Counted from the stretch's first letter, positions 1-6,104 are shown. The stretch is 7,393 nt of DNA from an uncultured Saprospiraceae bacterium (GCA_937967535.1 CALCMV010000295.1:1-7393), one strand, 5' to 3'. Translations and numbers: made by a program. The notes: generated by a model from the sequence alone, not told the origin.

Positions 1-1
1 A

Positions 2-451
2 CAAAATGCCGCATTTTTCAAAATAATGAACATCGAAAAATGGATTGCCTACGTGATTTTGAGTTTTACATTGGTCTTGGTGGCATTTAATATGGTGGGT
101 TCGTTGTGGATGTTGGTGATTGATAAAAAGCAAGACATTGCTATCCTCAAATCTATGGGCGCGACGGCAAAAATGATTCGCAATATCTTCTTGAGTGAAG
201 GTTTATTGCTCTCGCTGCTTGGTGTGGGGATTGGCTTTGCGATTGCGATATTGGCTTGTCTGGCGCAGCAGTATTTTGGCTTTATCACGCTGCAAGGTGG
301 CGATGCTTTTCTCATAGAAGCCTATCCGGTGAAGATGTACTTGTGGGATTTTATCGTGGTGTTTGTTACGGTGGTGGCTATCGGGACGCTTGCAGCACTA
401 TTGCCGGCGGTACGGGCGAGTAGGATTCAGGCTATTATTCGGGGAGAATGA
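2..451 (+). CDS. FtsX/LolC-LolE-type ABC transporter permease, C-terminal part (5' end outside window)
   Basis: The frame is open from base 2, so the ATG at 26 is internal and the gene begins left of the window; 149 residues remain. The segment is the C-terminal FtsX-like domain: a membrane helix at about residues 15-40, then the conserved cytoplasmic stretch DKKQDIAILKSMGA (41-54), a helix at about 65-88, an extracytoplasmic loop, and a last helix at about 114-137 followed by PAVRASRIQ. The DIAILKSMGA signature is typical of lipoprotein-releasing permeases (LolC/LolE) and related FtsX-fold permeases that work with an ATPase partner in the inner membrane. In Bacteroidota such proteins are usually annotated as lipoprotein-releasing permeases, but the fragment alone cannot separate LolC/E from other members. 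The last base of the TGA stop is the first base of a long inverted repeat, so the gene probably ends in a hairpin terminator. The downstream gene is convergent. Confidence 0.9.
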   Translation, partial: QNAAFFKIMNIEKWIAYVILSFTLVLVAFNMVGSLWMLVIDKKQDIAILKSMGATAKMIRNIFLSEGLLLSLLGVGIGFAIAILACLAQQYFGFITLQGGDAFLIEAYPVKMYLWDFIVVFVTVVAIGTLAALLPAVRASRIQAIIRGE

Positions 452-514
452 CGTAAAACGATTTTGCAAATCGTCTTGCGTGTGTGAGGAACGATTTGCA
501 AAATCGTTTTACGT
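451..514. terminator. Nested inverted repeat after the permease gene (possible terminator)
   Basis: Two perfectly complementary 24-bp arms (451-474 and 491-514) are separated by 16 bases. Each arm is itself a small palindrome, ACGATTT-3 bases-AAATCGT, so either one long hairpin or two short ones could form. The left arm begins on the last base of the permease stop codon. No long T run follows directly, so the terminator role is inferred from position and stem stability. Confidence 0.6.
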
Positions 515-515
515 A

Positions 516-559
516 AAAATCAGGTAGAGAAAATTCATGAATTTTCTCTACCTGATTTT
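516..559. terminator. Perfect 44-bp palindrome between convergent genes (probable bidirectional terminator)
   Basis: Bases 516-537 are exactly the reverse complement of 538-559, with no spacer; the centre reads AATTCA/TGAATT and the ends are AAAA and TTTT. The outer Ts on either strand give the T-rich tail expected of an intrinsic terminator in both directions. It lies between two convergent genes, and its last base (559) is the final base of the minus-strand stop codon. A zero-loop stem would have to open a few central pairs as RNA. Confidence 0.65.
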
Positions 560-1176
560 CATCCTACCTTTGCTATTCTATCAGAAAACTGAATGATATT
601 ATCTTTTCTTTTTTGTGTTTCTAATTGTTCAATGAGTTTATCACTGATGTTTTTACTAACCTTATTGATAGATGCTTCCAATTGATATATTTTTTTCTCT
701 GCATTTGGTTCTCTTCTGGCTTGTTTTACCAGATAGGCAAGCAAACGCAAGTCATTTTTACATTGTACCAACGAAGATTTTTTCGACTTATAAAAATCTG
801 TAGTTTTTTCGTTTAGTTTTATCTGTTCTTTCCATAATGCAATATTATCACGTGCTATTTCTCTTATTGCAGGACTAGCATTGTCTATCTTAGACAGCTT
901 TTTTTTAGTCCGTTTAACTCTTTTTTTTAACCTATATTTACTTATTTTATTTACCAAAAAATACATTCTAATTATTAGAATATTTGAAAATATTATCAGG
1001 TGCATATCAATACGTTTTTCCCATAAATATTTTATGAGATATGCTGATGCGAGTATTGTAAGTACCGTAATTTCGGGAGCATATTTGTAAAAAAACGAGT
1101 ATATTGCATCCGTTTTATCCACGTTTGAAGCCCCCACAAAAGATAAGAGTACAGTTAGTAGAAAAAGATTTTTCAT
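559..1176 (-). CDS. Hypothetical membrane protein with basic helical C-terminal tail
   Basis: I do not recognise this 205-residue protein. It starts with a hydrophobic stretch (residues 3-16, ending FVGAS) that may be a signal peptide or first membrane helix, followed by two hydrophobic segments at about 34-52 and 58-77. A strongly basic stretch (79-96, rich in K and R) follows, and the rest (about 105-195) is charged, helix-prone sequence that may form a coiled coil. The arrangement suggests an inner-membrane anchor with a cytoplasmic helical domain. The start at 1176 is supported by the signal-like N-terminus, and the minus strand carries a -7-like box about 46 bp upstream. It converges on the permease gene across the palindromes at 451-559. 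It is very AT-rich and lies apart from the next minus-strand gene, so it may be a single-gene unit. Confidence 0.7.
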   Translation of the reverse strand: MKNLFLLTVLLSFVGASNVDKTDAIYSFFYKYAPEITVLTILASAYLIKYLWEKRIDMHLIIFSNILIIRMYFLVNKISKYRLKKRVKRTKKKLSKIDNASPAIREIARDNIALWKEQIKLNEKTTDFYKSKKSSLVQCKNDLRLLAYLVKQARREPNAEKKIYQLEASINKVSKNISDKLIEQLETQKRKDNIIQFSDRIAKVG

Positions 1177-1222
1177 GGTCTGGATTTTTGTTATTCAAGC
1201 AAGAATTGAGTAGCCGTCCCTT

Positions 1223-1230
1223 CAAAGTTA
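1223..1230 (-). promoter_or_regulatory. Possible Bacteroidota -7 box (TAACTTTG)
   Basis: On the minus strand these bases read TAACTTTG, matching the TAnnTTTG -7 consensus of Bacteroidota vegetative promoters, about 46 bp upstream of the start at 1176. I found no convincing TTG-type -33 element at the usual spacing, so this is a weak call. Confidence 0.3.
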
Positions 1231-1303
1231 ATTCATCCACAACACGAATATATATAATATCTTTTTATTTTCCAAAAAATAAATCAACATAAAATACTTA
1301 GGT

Positions 1304-2716
1304 TTACTTCCCTCTCCCTTCAATCAAAGTCAACACCGTATACAACAAAATTTTAATATCCAAAGCCAGCGACATATTTTCAATATAAAGAATATCGAAT
1401 TTGAGGCGTTGCAGCATTTCATCTACATTCGAGGCGTAGCCATATTTCACCTGTCCCCAAGAAGTGATACCGGGGCGCACTTTCAGGAGGTGTTTGTAAT
1501 GCGGTGCGCGTTCTACGATTTGGTCAATATAAAACTGACGTTCCGGACGCGGACCTACAAGCGACATTTCCCCCACCAATACATTCCAAAAATTGGGCAA
1601 TTCATCCAAACGATACTTACGCATCACACGCCCCCAGTGCGTTACGCGCGGGTCGGCATCTTGCGAGAGTTGCGGACCTTGCTGCTCGGCATCGGTATAC
1701 ATAGAGCGAAATTTATGAATACAAAAAGGCTTGCCATTCAGCCCGATACGTTCTTGAGAGTACAATATCGAACCAGACGACGACATCCGCACCCGCACCG
1801 CGATATAGACCAACAGTGGCAACAACAAAATCAGCATGATGGCAGAAACCAATACATCCATCAGACGTTTGAGCAATCGCTGCCAAGTGGGCATCAGGCT
1901 TGGCGATATTTCAATCAGCACTGCGCCGTATACATGATTCATTTTCACCGTTCCCAACATAATATCGTACATATCAGGAATGATTTTGATGACCAATTTG
2001 AAATCATACAAAATATTTAGAATACTGCGAAGGCGATTATGTTCGGAAGTTTCGACAGCGATAATCACTTCCTCTACATGATGCCTCAAAATGGCTTCGG
2101 GCAAGTCATTGATTTTACCGACACATGGCAAATGAGCTTTAAGTTGATTACGACTATCACCGTTGACATCAATAAAACCCTTAAAAATATAGCCCAGCGA
2201 ATGGTCGCGCCCCGTAATATCTTCGTACAAATCAAGCGCGTTTTTATTGCCGCCGACAATAAGCGTATTAAAGCCCACCAAACCCGTTCTAAGGCGATTG
2301 TGCGCGATAGTCAATATCGCTAATCGCACAAAAACCGTAATGCCAAAATGAATCCCAAACAAGCCCAAGACCAAATCCCGATAATTCGGATACCCTTGAA
2401 TCACATCATCCAGCATCAGCGCAAAAAACAGAAAAATCACCCCCAAAAACGTCAGTCCGAATGTATGAATCATCACCCGCATCCGCGAGGCACGATAGAT
2501 GTCTTTATAGGATTCAAACAGCGCGTACAGCAATATCCAGCCCAAGGGAATGATAAGCACTCCGGCAAAAAACTTCGGGTCATTGAGCATCGTCCACTCA
2601 AAGATTTGCAACTCGATGTATATTTTTCGATAAATGAAAAAACAACACCAAGCCAGCATTGCCGCGAGCCAGTCTGCCACAAAATAAATAAATATGCCTC
2701 TGCGTCTATTGCCCAT
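1304..2716 (-). CDS. Undecaprenyl-phosphate sugar-1-phosphate transferase (WcaJ/exopolysaccharide polyprenyl glycosylphosphotransferase type)
   Basis: This enzyme class moves a sugar-1-phosphate from a nucleotide sugar onto undecaprenyl phosphate at the inner membrane, the committing step of exopolysaccharide, capsule or O-antigen repeat units. The 470-residue length fits the long (WcaJ-like) form. Four membrane helices lie at about residues 8-30, 48-70, 85-101 and 113-137; then a Rossmann-like domain begins at LIVGGNKNA (152-160); the C-terminal bacterial sugar transferase domain starts at KRLMDVLVSA (283-292) with its hydrophobic re-entrant helix. Family motifs are present: HKFRSM (334-339), RKYRLDELPN (366-375) with the catalytic Asp-Glu pair D371-E372, SLVGPRPER (385-393) and KVRPGITSWGQV (412-423). 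All key residues are intact. Which sugar is used cannot be read from sequence. No glycosyltransferases or Wzx/Wzy genes flank it, so it stands apart from a visible polysaccharide cluster. The upstream gene is on the same strand 86 bp away, across a strong hairpin. Confidence 0.93.
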   Translation of the reverse strand: MGNRRRGIFIYFVADWLAAMLAWCCFFIYRKIYIELQIFEWTMLNDPKFFAGVLIIPLGWILLYALFESYKDIYRASRMRVMIHTFGLTFLGVIFLFFALMLDDVIQGYPNYRDLVLGLFGIHFGITVFVRLAILTIAHNRLRTGLVGFNTLIVGGNKNALDLYEDITGRDHSLGYIFKGFIDVNGDSRNQLKAHLPCVGKINDLPEAILRHHVEEVIIAVETSEHNRLRSILNILYDFKLVIKIIPDMYDIMLGTVKMNHVYGAVLIEISPSLMPTWQRLLKRLMDVLVSAIMLILLLPLLVYIAVRVRMSSSGSILYSQERIGLNGKPFCIHKFRSMYTDAEQQGPQLSQDADPRVTHWGRVMRKYRLDELPNFWNVLVGEMSLVGPRPERQFYIDQIVERAPHYKHLLKVRPGITSWGQVKYGYASNVDEMLQRLKFDILYIENMSLALDIKILLYTVLTLIEGRGK

Positions 2717-2718
2717 GT

Positions 2719-2805
2719 TAAGTTGAAGTTTAAGTTTAAGTCTAAGTTCAAAGGATTTGCCATAGGCAAATCATCATTTTAAACTTAAACTTAAACTTAA
2801 ACTTA
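2719..2805. repeat. Hairpin made of mirrored 6-bp tandem repeats
   Basis: The left arm holds five imperfect copies of TAAGTT (2719-2748); the right arm holds four exact copies of TAAACT plus two bases (2780-2805), and the two sets pair with each other. The tip is an 8-bp perfect stem, GATTTGCC (2754-2761) with GGCAAATC (2765-2772), around a 3-base loop. The right arm includes the TAA stop of the upstream minus-strand gene, and the left arm ends just short of the next gene's ATG. It could terminate or attenuate transcription between the two genes or protect the upstream mRNA; it lacks an obvious T tract, so the role is inferred. Confidence 0.75.
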
Positions 2806-3774
2806 TTGGTGTATCAATTTAATATTATCCATGAGCAGTTCGGAGATAGCCACATCATTAGATTTATCCATTTGAATATAAATTTGAAAACGGTCGCCAT
2901 TCGATGCGGAGAGTCGCTGATTGAGACTCATATAGATTTTATTCCATTCCTCACTCGGCGTGAGAGTCAAAACATTAAAATCCGCCGTTGTGCCATTCGC
3001 CAACTGCAAGGCACGAAAACCCAGAGTAAAATTTGTATTACACTTATAATTTATTTCCAAATAAACACGCTCCCCCGAAGTCGGCAAATCATAAAACAAA
3101 CCCGTCCCTACAATAGCTTCGCTCCCTGCTTCATTCAAGCTGATTTTGCCCGAAGCACTCCCTTCAAACACATCATCAAAACTCACCTCTAGGCGCGTAC
3201 CGGGGTCGCCGTCGAGGTCATCTACAAAAGAATTTCCCCCATCAAAATTCTCAATAAGCACAAAATTTGCCGTCGAATTATAAGTGATTTGCGGGTTCAC
3301 TTGCAGCACTTCCCCCGCCACCAAATCGCCCGTCGCCGTATAACGCGAATAAAAAGGATACAACTCCCGAATCGCCGAAATCCCGCTTTCAATCACAATC
3401 CCGTCCACAAAAATCTCCCGCGTCCCAAACTCCAAAGCAGGAATCGTCACCGGCAAAGGAAAAATCCCCAAAGACTGTGCGCCTGCCGTCACCTGCACCG
3501 CACTCACCTTATGCGATGCGCTACCCTGCGAAGCAGTTGTCGTCACCAACATCGTATCAATCCGAATAAAAGCAGGAATCGGCTCCTCTTCAAAATCACA
3601 ACTTTGCCAAGTCATCGAAACCAACAACAGCACAAAAAACGACATAGCAATGAATGACGGATAATTAGCCATTCGGCAAAAAAATCGCCCGACATTTTCA
3701 AAAAACAAGCCGAGTTTTTTACCACGCCCAACAACCATTTTATTTTTATTATTTATAAATAAATTCATAATCAA
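2803..3774 (-). CDS. Secreted or lipid-anchored beta-rich protein, function unknown
   Basis: The 323-residue frame has a hydrophobic segment at residues 41-55 followed by MTWQSCDFEEEP. Cys59 followed by acidic residues looks like a loose lipoprotein cleavage site, making an outer-membrane or periplasmic lipoprotein plausible, though W-Q-S-C is not a standard lipobox. The leader is unusually long; Met13, Met35 (3672) and Met44 (3645) are alternative starts, and I keep the full frame because the basic residues before the hydrophobic stretch (R17, K19, K20, R30, R34) resemble a signal-peptide n-region. The mature part is beta-prone: a first region (about 64-165) and a second (about 170-323) with FVLIENFDGG, DDLDGDPG, and a final FQIYIQMD...LLMDNIKL that resembles the jelly-roll fold of carbohydrate-binding modules. 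That likeness is an impression, not a family match. It lies upstream of the sugar transferase on the same strand, so a surface role is reasonable but unproven. Confidence 0.7.
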   Translation of the reverse strand: MIMNLFINNKNKMVVGRGKKLGLFFENVGRFFCRMANYPSFIAMSFFVLLLVSMTWQSCDFEEEPIPAFIRIDTMLVTTTASQGSASHKVSAVQVTAGAQSLGIFPLPVTIPALEFGTREIFVDGIVIESGISAIRELYPFYSRYTATGDLVAGEVLQVNPQITYNSTANFVLIENFDGGNSFVDDLDGDPGTRLEVSFDDVFEGSASGKISLNEAGSEAIVGTGLFYDLPTSGERVYLEINYKCNTNFTLGFRALQLANGTTADFNVLTLTPSEEWNKIYMSLNQRLSASNGDRFQIYIQMDKSNDVAISELLMDNIKLIHQ

Positions 3775-3855
3775 TATTTGAGTAGTATTCGAGCAAAGTA
3801 TGGAGAATTACTTTCACTAAAAAATTGATTGCCCGTCAAAAACATAATTAAAAAA

Positions 3856-4002
3856 AGGTAGTCCTACGCTTGTAATGCTATTTTTTGAACCACTAAGGAA
3901 CGAAGAATCACTAAATAATTGCTTATGAGATACTTAGTATTACTTAGTTGCTTAGTGGTTCAAAATTACTATTCATATAGCATTACAAATATAGGACTAC
4001 CT
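3856..4002. repeat. 147-bp palindromic element, likely a non-autonomous mobile repeat
   Basis: The two ends are imperfect inverted repeats. Both begin AGGTAGTCCTA, differ for three bases, then share TTGTAATGCTAT; further in, both contain GAACCACTAAG. The left copy starts at 3856 and the right copy ends at 4002. The middle has further CACTAA / TTAGTG pairing, so the whole could fold into one long cruciform. It has no coding capacity and I see no clear target-site duplication. It lies in a gene-free stretch next to the insertion-sequence remnants. Confidence 0.7.
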
Positions 4003-4035
4003 ATGAAAATATTTTTTGTTTTGTGAAACAGATTT

Positions 4036-4050
4036 TTAGAGCATGTTTAA
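4036..4050 (+). repeat. 15-bp motif TTAGAGCATGTTTAA, copy 1
   Basis: An exact 15-bp match to 7083-7097. Both copies have TA directly before GAGCATG, which would suit the end of a transposon that targets TA, but no partner end can be matched here. It lies about 50 bp left of the recognisable IS630 fragment. Confidence 0.5.
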
Positions 4051-4208
4051 TTATTCAATTTTTTAAGAATTTTTTTTACACAAAATTGCTTTTAAAATGT
4101 ATAAAGATTTAGTGATCAACCAATAAGTTACCATACTTTCATCGAACACTATCGATTATTGTACTTTTGTTTAACAAACGATTCATAAACTACCGGAATC
4201 GGATAAAG

Positions 4209-4217
4209 TTATTATTC
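4209..4217 (+). repeat. 9-bp target-site duplication, left copy (TTATTATTC)
   Basis: Directly abuts the left inverted repeat of the 193-bp element and is identical to 4411-4419 on the other side. In the interrupted transposase frame it covers codons for V-I-I-L. Confidence 0.8.
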
Positions 4218-4410
4218 GAGTGTGTAAAATATTAGGGGCAGTTAGATATGAAATGCCAAAACACCTACTACTGAACACTTTTGATTTTGCCACAAAGACT
4301 CAAAGGCACAAAGCATTCTACTGCTTATACTTTGTGTCTTTGTGGCAAGTCTTCTTTTGAATAATCGTATGCTAACACATACATTAGAATACCCCTAATT
4401 TTACACACTC
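4218..4410. mobile_element. 193-bp MITE-like element with terminal inverted repeats
   Basis: The left end (4218-4238) and right end (4392-4410) are inverted repeats of about 20 bp: both begin GAGTGTGTAAAA reading inward and finish TTAGGGG, the left having two extra bases. It is bounded by perfect 9-bp direct repeats. Inside is a second palindrome, 13 bp perfect (TTGCCACAAAGAC at 4287-4299 and its complement at 4336-4348), with CACAAAG/CTTTGTG and AAGCA/TGCTT pairs toward the tip. It has no coding capacity and must be mobilised in trans. The 9-bp duplication and the TGTGTAAAA end would suit an IS256-type or IS4-type transposase; this is inference. Confidence 0.82.
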
Positions 4411-4419
4411 TTATTATTC
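4411..4419 (+). repeat. 9-bp target-site duplication, right copy (TTATTATTC)
   Basis: Identical to 4209-4217 and adjacent to the right inverted repeat of the 193-bp element. The sequence immediately after it continues the interrupted transposase at S-D-Q-L-N-T-H. Confidence 0.8.
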
Positions 4420-4594
4420 TGTCCGACCAATTAAATACACATATGTCGGAGTCATTGGTTCATTGGATTGCCGAGCAAGAGGAGTATGACGAGGATTTAG
4501 GACAAAAAGGGAAATCCGGCATTTTAAATTGGGGTGTGACACTATTTTGGGCGTGCACACATTGTTAACCCTTAGTAACGAGCAAATAATAAGT

Positions 4595-5287
4595 TTACGA
4601 TTTCGACGAGATTATTTTGTTCTTTTTTGCTTGTTTGGCTTCGCGGGTATATTGCTTAATTTTTTTTCGGATAATCCAATGATGAATTGATTCTCCGCCA
4701 ATCAATGCCAATAGCCCGACTCCAAAAGCAGCAATCCGAAAATACTCAATATACGGTTGGTAGTTTTCATGGAATTTGGCAACAAATACAAATTCAATCA
4801 CAACCAAAAGCACACAAAAAAAGTAAATCGCCGCACCGCCCCGAATGAGTCGCAGCACATAAGCCGGACGCTGACGAACCATACAACGTCGAAGCAAATT
4901 GCGATAAGCAGCATGCCCCGGCGATATTTTTATCAACTCCCGCGCAATGTGCGATGCCGCACGATAATCATGCAGACGAAAATAAGCCAAACCCTTCTGA
5001 TACAATGATTTGCAATAAATATCTTCGCCCTGCACAAAGCGTATATTTTGGAGAATAGACAACTCAATCAAACAATCCGCTACCTTCAGATAGGGTCTGT
5101 ACCGCCCCAAAGTAAACAAAGCATCTCCATAAGCCGCCAAAAGATGGTTCTGTTCATTAAAGTCCAATTCTTTGAACGCCACCTCATGCTTTTTGAAAAA
5201 ATGCACAATATCACGAGGCTGTTCCCTGTCCAATTCCTTGAACTTCTCAAATATGGGCGAGCCTTGTATATGTGTTTTCTTTATCAT
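4595..5287 (-). CDS. TPR-like protein with two membrane helices, function unknown
   Basis: This 230-residue protein has a soluble, all-helical N-terminal part with TPR-like helix pairs at about residues 46-78 (LLAAYGDALFTLGRY) and 90-124 (YQKGLAYFRLHDYRAA...ELIKISPGH), then two hydrophobic segments at about 150-171 and 182-206, and a short lysine-rich tail (208-230). The likely topology is a cytoplasmic TPR domain and tail joined by a membrane hairpin, which would suit a scaffold for partner proteins at the inner membrane; no partner is evident nearby. The ATG at 5287 is the first start after the upstream AT-rich region. It is transcribed divergently from the peroxiredoxin gene, 277 bp away. 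Its stop lies beside the mobile-element debris at 3856-4568, so the insertion cluster sits just 3' of this gene and does not disrupt it. Confidence 0.75.
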   Translation of the reverse strand: MIKKTHIQGSPIFEKFKELDREQPRDIVHFFKKHEVAFKELDFNEQNHLLAAYGDALFTLGRYRPYLKVADCLIELSILQNIRFVQGEDIYCKSLYQKGLAYFRLHDYRAASHIARELIKISPGHAAYRNLLRRCMVRQRPAYVLRLIRGGAAIYFFCVLLVVIEFVFVAKFHENYQPYIEYFRIAAFGVGLLALIGGESIHHWIIRKKIKQYTREAKQAKKNKIISSKS

Positions 5288-5533
5288 TATATTACAAGAA
5301 ATTTAGTCGTGAACAGAAACCTATATTATTTGTTCTCTTTTGCGTGACTAATATACACATTATTTTTGAGAAAATAAATATTTTAACTCTTTTTAGTTAT
5401 ATGAATATTTTTTATTTAAGGTAAAAATTAATCGAAAAATCATATCCTGATTCAAAGGATTTTATCTATCTTTGAAAATATTAAAAATTCGTTACAAAAT
5501 AAATTTGAATTAGATTTTATTTTGACACAAACT

Positions 5534-5541
5534 TACTTTTG
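5534..5541 (+). promoter_or_regulatory. Possible -7 box for the peroxiredoxin gene (TACTTTTG)
   Basis: TACTTTTG matches the TAnnTTTG consensus of Bacteroidota promoters and ends 23 bp before the peroxiredoxin ATG. A second match, TATCTTTG, lies at 5467-5474. Neither has a convincing -33 element at the normal distance; the nearest TTTG (5504-5507) is 26 bp upstream, longer than usual. The rest of the 277-bp divergent region (5288-5564) is AT-rich with nothing else I can call. Confidence 0.35.
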
Positions 5542-5564
5542 AACTTTAACTTATACTCACTGAT

Positions 5565-6035
5565 ATGGCACTACAAAAAGGAGATAAAGCCCCCGATTTC
5601 ACACTTTTCGATTCTGATAAAAAAGAAGTATCTTTAGAGGATTACAAAGGAAAAAATGTGGTTTTATTGTTTTTTCCATTGGCATTTACGGGCGTGTGTA
5701 CAACCGAACTTTGCAACATGCGCGACGATATATCAAGCTACCAAAGCCTTGATGCAGAGGTACTTGCGATTTCTGTAGATTCTTTATTTACACTTGAAAA
5801 ATACAAAGCGGAACAAAATTTGAACTTCCCTTTATTGGCAGACTTCAATCGCACCGTTTGTGCGGCATATGATACACAATACGATGATTTTGTATTGGGC
5901 ATGAAAGGCGTAGCCAAGCGTTCTGCATTTGTCATTGACAAAAAAGGACTCGTCCAATATGCAGAGGTACTTGACAATGCGGGAGAATTGCCCGATTTTG
6001 AAGCCGTAAAGGGAACTTTAGCAAGCCTAAATTAG
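5565..6035 (+). CDS. Peroxiredoxin (AhpE/Bcp-like)
   Basis: A thiol peroxidase that reduces hydrogen peroxide and organic peroxides in the cytoplasm. The 156-residue length is typical of the single-domain Bcp/AhpE kind. The thioredoxin-fold start GDKAPDFTLFDSD (6-18) is followed by the active-site block FFPLAFTGVCTTELC (36-50): Pro38, Thr42 and the peroxidatic Cys45 match the P-x-x-x-T-x-x-C motif. Arg119 in AKRSAFVID is in place for the conserved active-site arginine. Cys50 lies five residues after Cys45, the same spacing as the resolving Cys of Bcp proteins, so an intramolecular disulfide is possible; a third Cys is at 99. The overall sequence, for example DFNRTVCAAYD, looks closer to the AhpE-like group. 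The electron donor cannot be told. It is followed by clpS on the same strand after 69 bp, with a small hairpin between. Confidence 0.93.
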   Translation: MALQKGDKAPDFTLFDSDKKEVSLEDYKGKNVVLLFFPLAFTGVCTTELCNMRDDISSYQSLDAEVLAISVDSLFTLEKYKAEQNLNFPLLADFNRTVCAAYDTQYDDFVLGMKGVAKRSAFVIDKKGLVQYAEVLDNAGELPDFEAVKGTLASLN

Positions 6036-6061
6036 TTTATAAAAAAAGAAATCAAAAGGTC

Positions 6062-6088
6062 AGCAGTCTGACAAAATTGCGGACTGCT
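6062..6088 (+). other. Small hairpin between the peroxiredoxin gene and clpS
   Basis: AGCAGTC (6062-6068) pairs with GACTGCT (6082-6088) around a 13-base loop. No T run follows, so it is not a standard terminator; it could be an mRNA end-stabilising or partial attenuator stem, letting clpS be read from the peroxiredoxin promoter. Confidence 0.4.
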
Positions 6089-6104
6089 CAAATACATAAA
6101 TATT

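Larger units (their letters stand above)
4097..4532 (+). pseudogene. Decayed IS630-family transposase fragment, interrupted by a small inserted element
   Basis: One frame read through 4097-4217 and then 4420-4532 gives a central piece of an IS630-family DDE transposase. The best part is DKVIILSDQLNTH followed by SLVHWIAEQEEYDEDLG and QKGKSGIL. In this family the Asp of the D-x-L-N-T-H stretch is the second catalytic carboxylate, and the GKSGIL stretch usually follows some 30 residues later. The piece is dead: TAA stops lie in frame at 4124-4126 and 4172-4174 (the latter looks like a CAA to TAA change), similarity stops after SGIL near 4532, and the region holding the third acidic residue and the N-terminal half are missing. 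A 193-bp element splits it between the codons for VIIL and SDQ; removing the element and one 9-bp copy restores the frame. The 41-codon ORF at 4443-4568 is part of this remnant. Family assignment is from motif recognition and would need a protein search. Confidence 0.7.

Noticed and set aside
26..451. ATG at 26 as the start of a 141-residue protein
   Set aside because: The frame is open to the left edge with family-like residues before the ATG, so it is the 3' part of a longer permease gene.
1104..1292. Plus-strand frame of 62 codons spanning a gene start and the intergenic gap
   Set aside because: Overlaps the N-terminus of the minus-strand membrane protein, has no recognisable motif and no start signal.
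1409..2020. Plus-strand open frame of 203 codons
   Set aside because: It lies wholly opposite the well-supported sugar transferase and has a biased His/Gln/Arg composition typical of an antisense shadow.
2719..2805. CRISPR-like array because of regular repeats
   Set aside because: The 6-bp units are contiguous with no spacers; it is a tandem repeat arranged as a hairpin.
3289..3657. Plus-strand Arg/His-rich frame of 122 codons
   Set aside because: Shadow of the minus-strand exported protein; composition reflects C-rich bases of the opposite strand, with no domain.
4163..4170. TACTTTTG as a promoter for the short plus-strand ORF
   Set aside because: These bases lie within the transposase-like coding frame (Y-C-T-F region) and have no -33 partner, so the match is best explained by chance.
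4443..4568. A 41-codon open frame that could be called a small gene
   Set aside because: Its residues continue the IS630-like frame from before the inserted element, so it is a remnant rather than an independent gene.
3775..4594. Possible small RNA or tRNA genes in the gene-free region
   Set aside because: The secondary structure is explained by repeat elements; no tRNA cloverleaf features or known RNA motif could be found.
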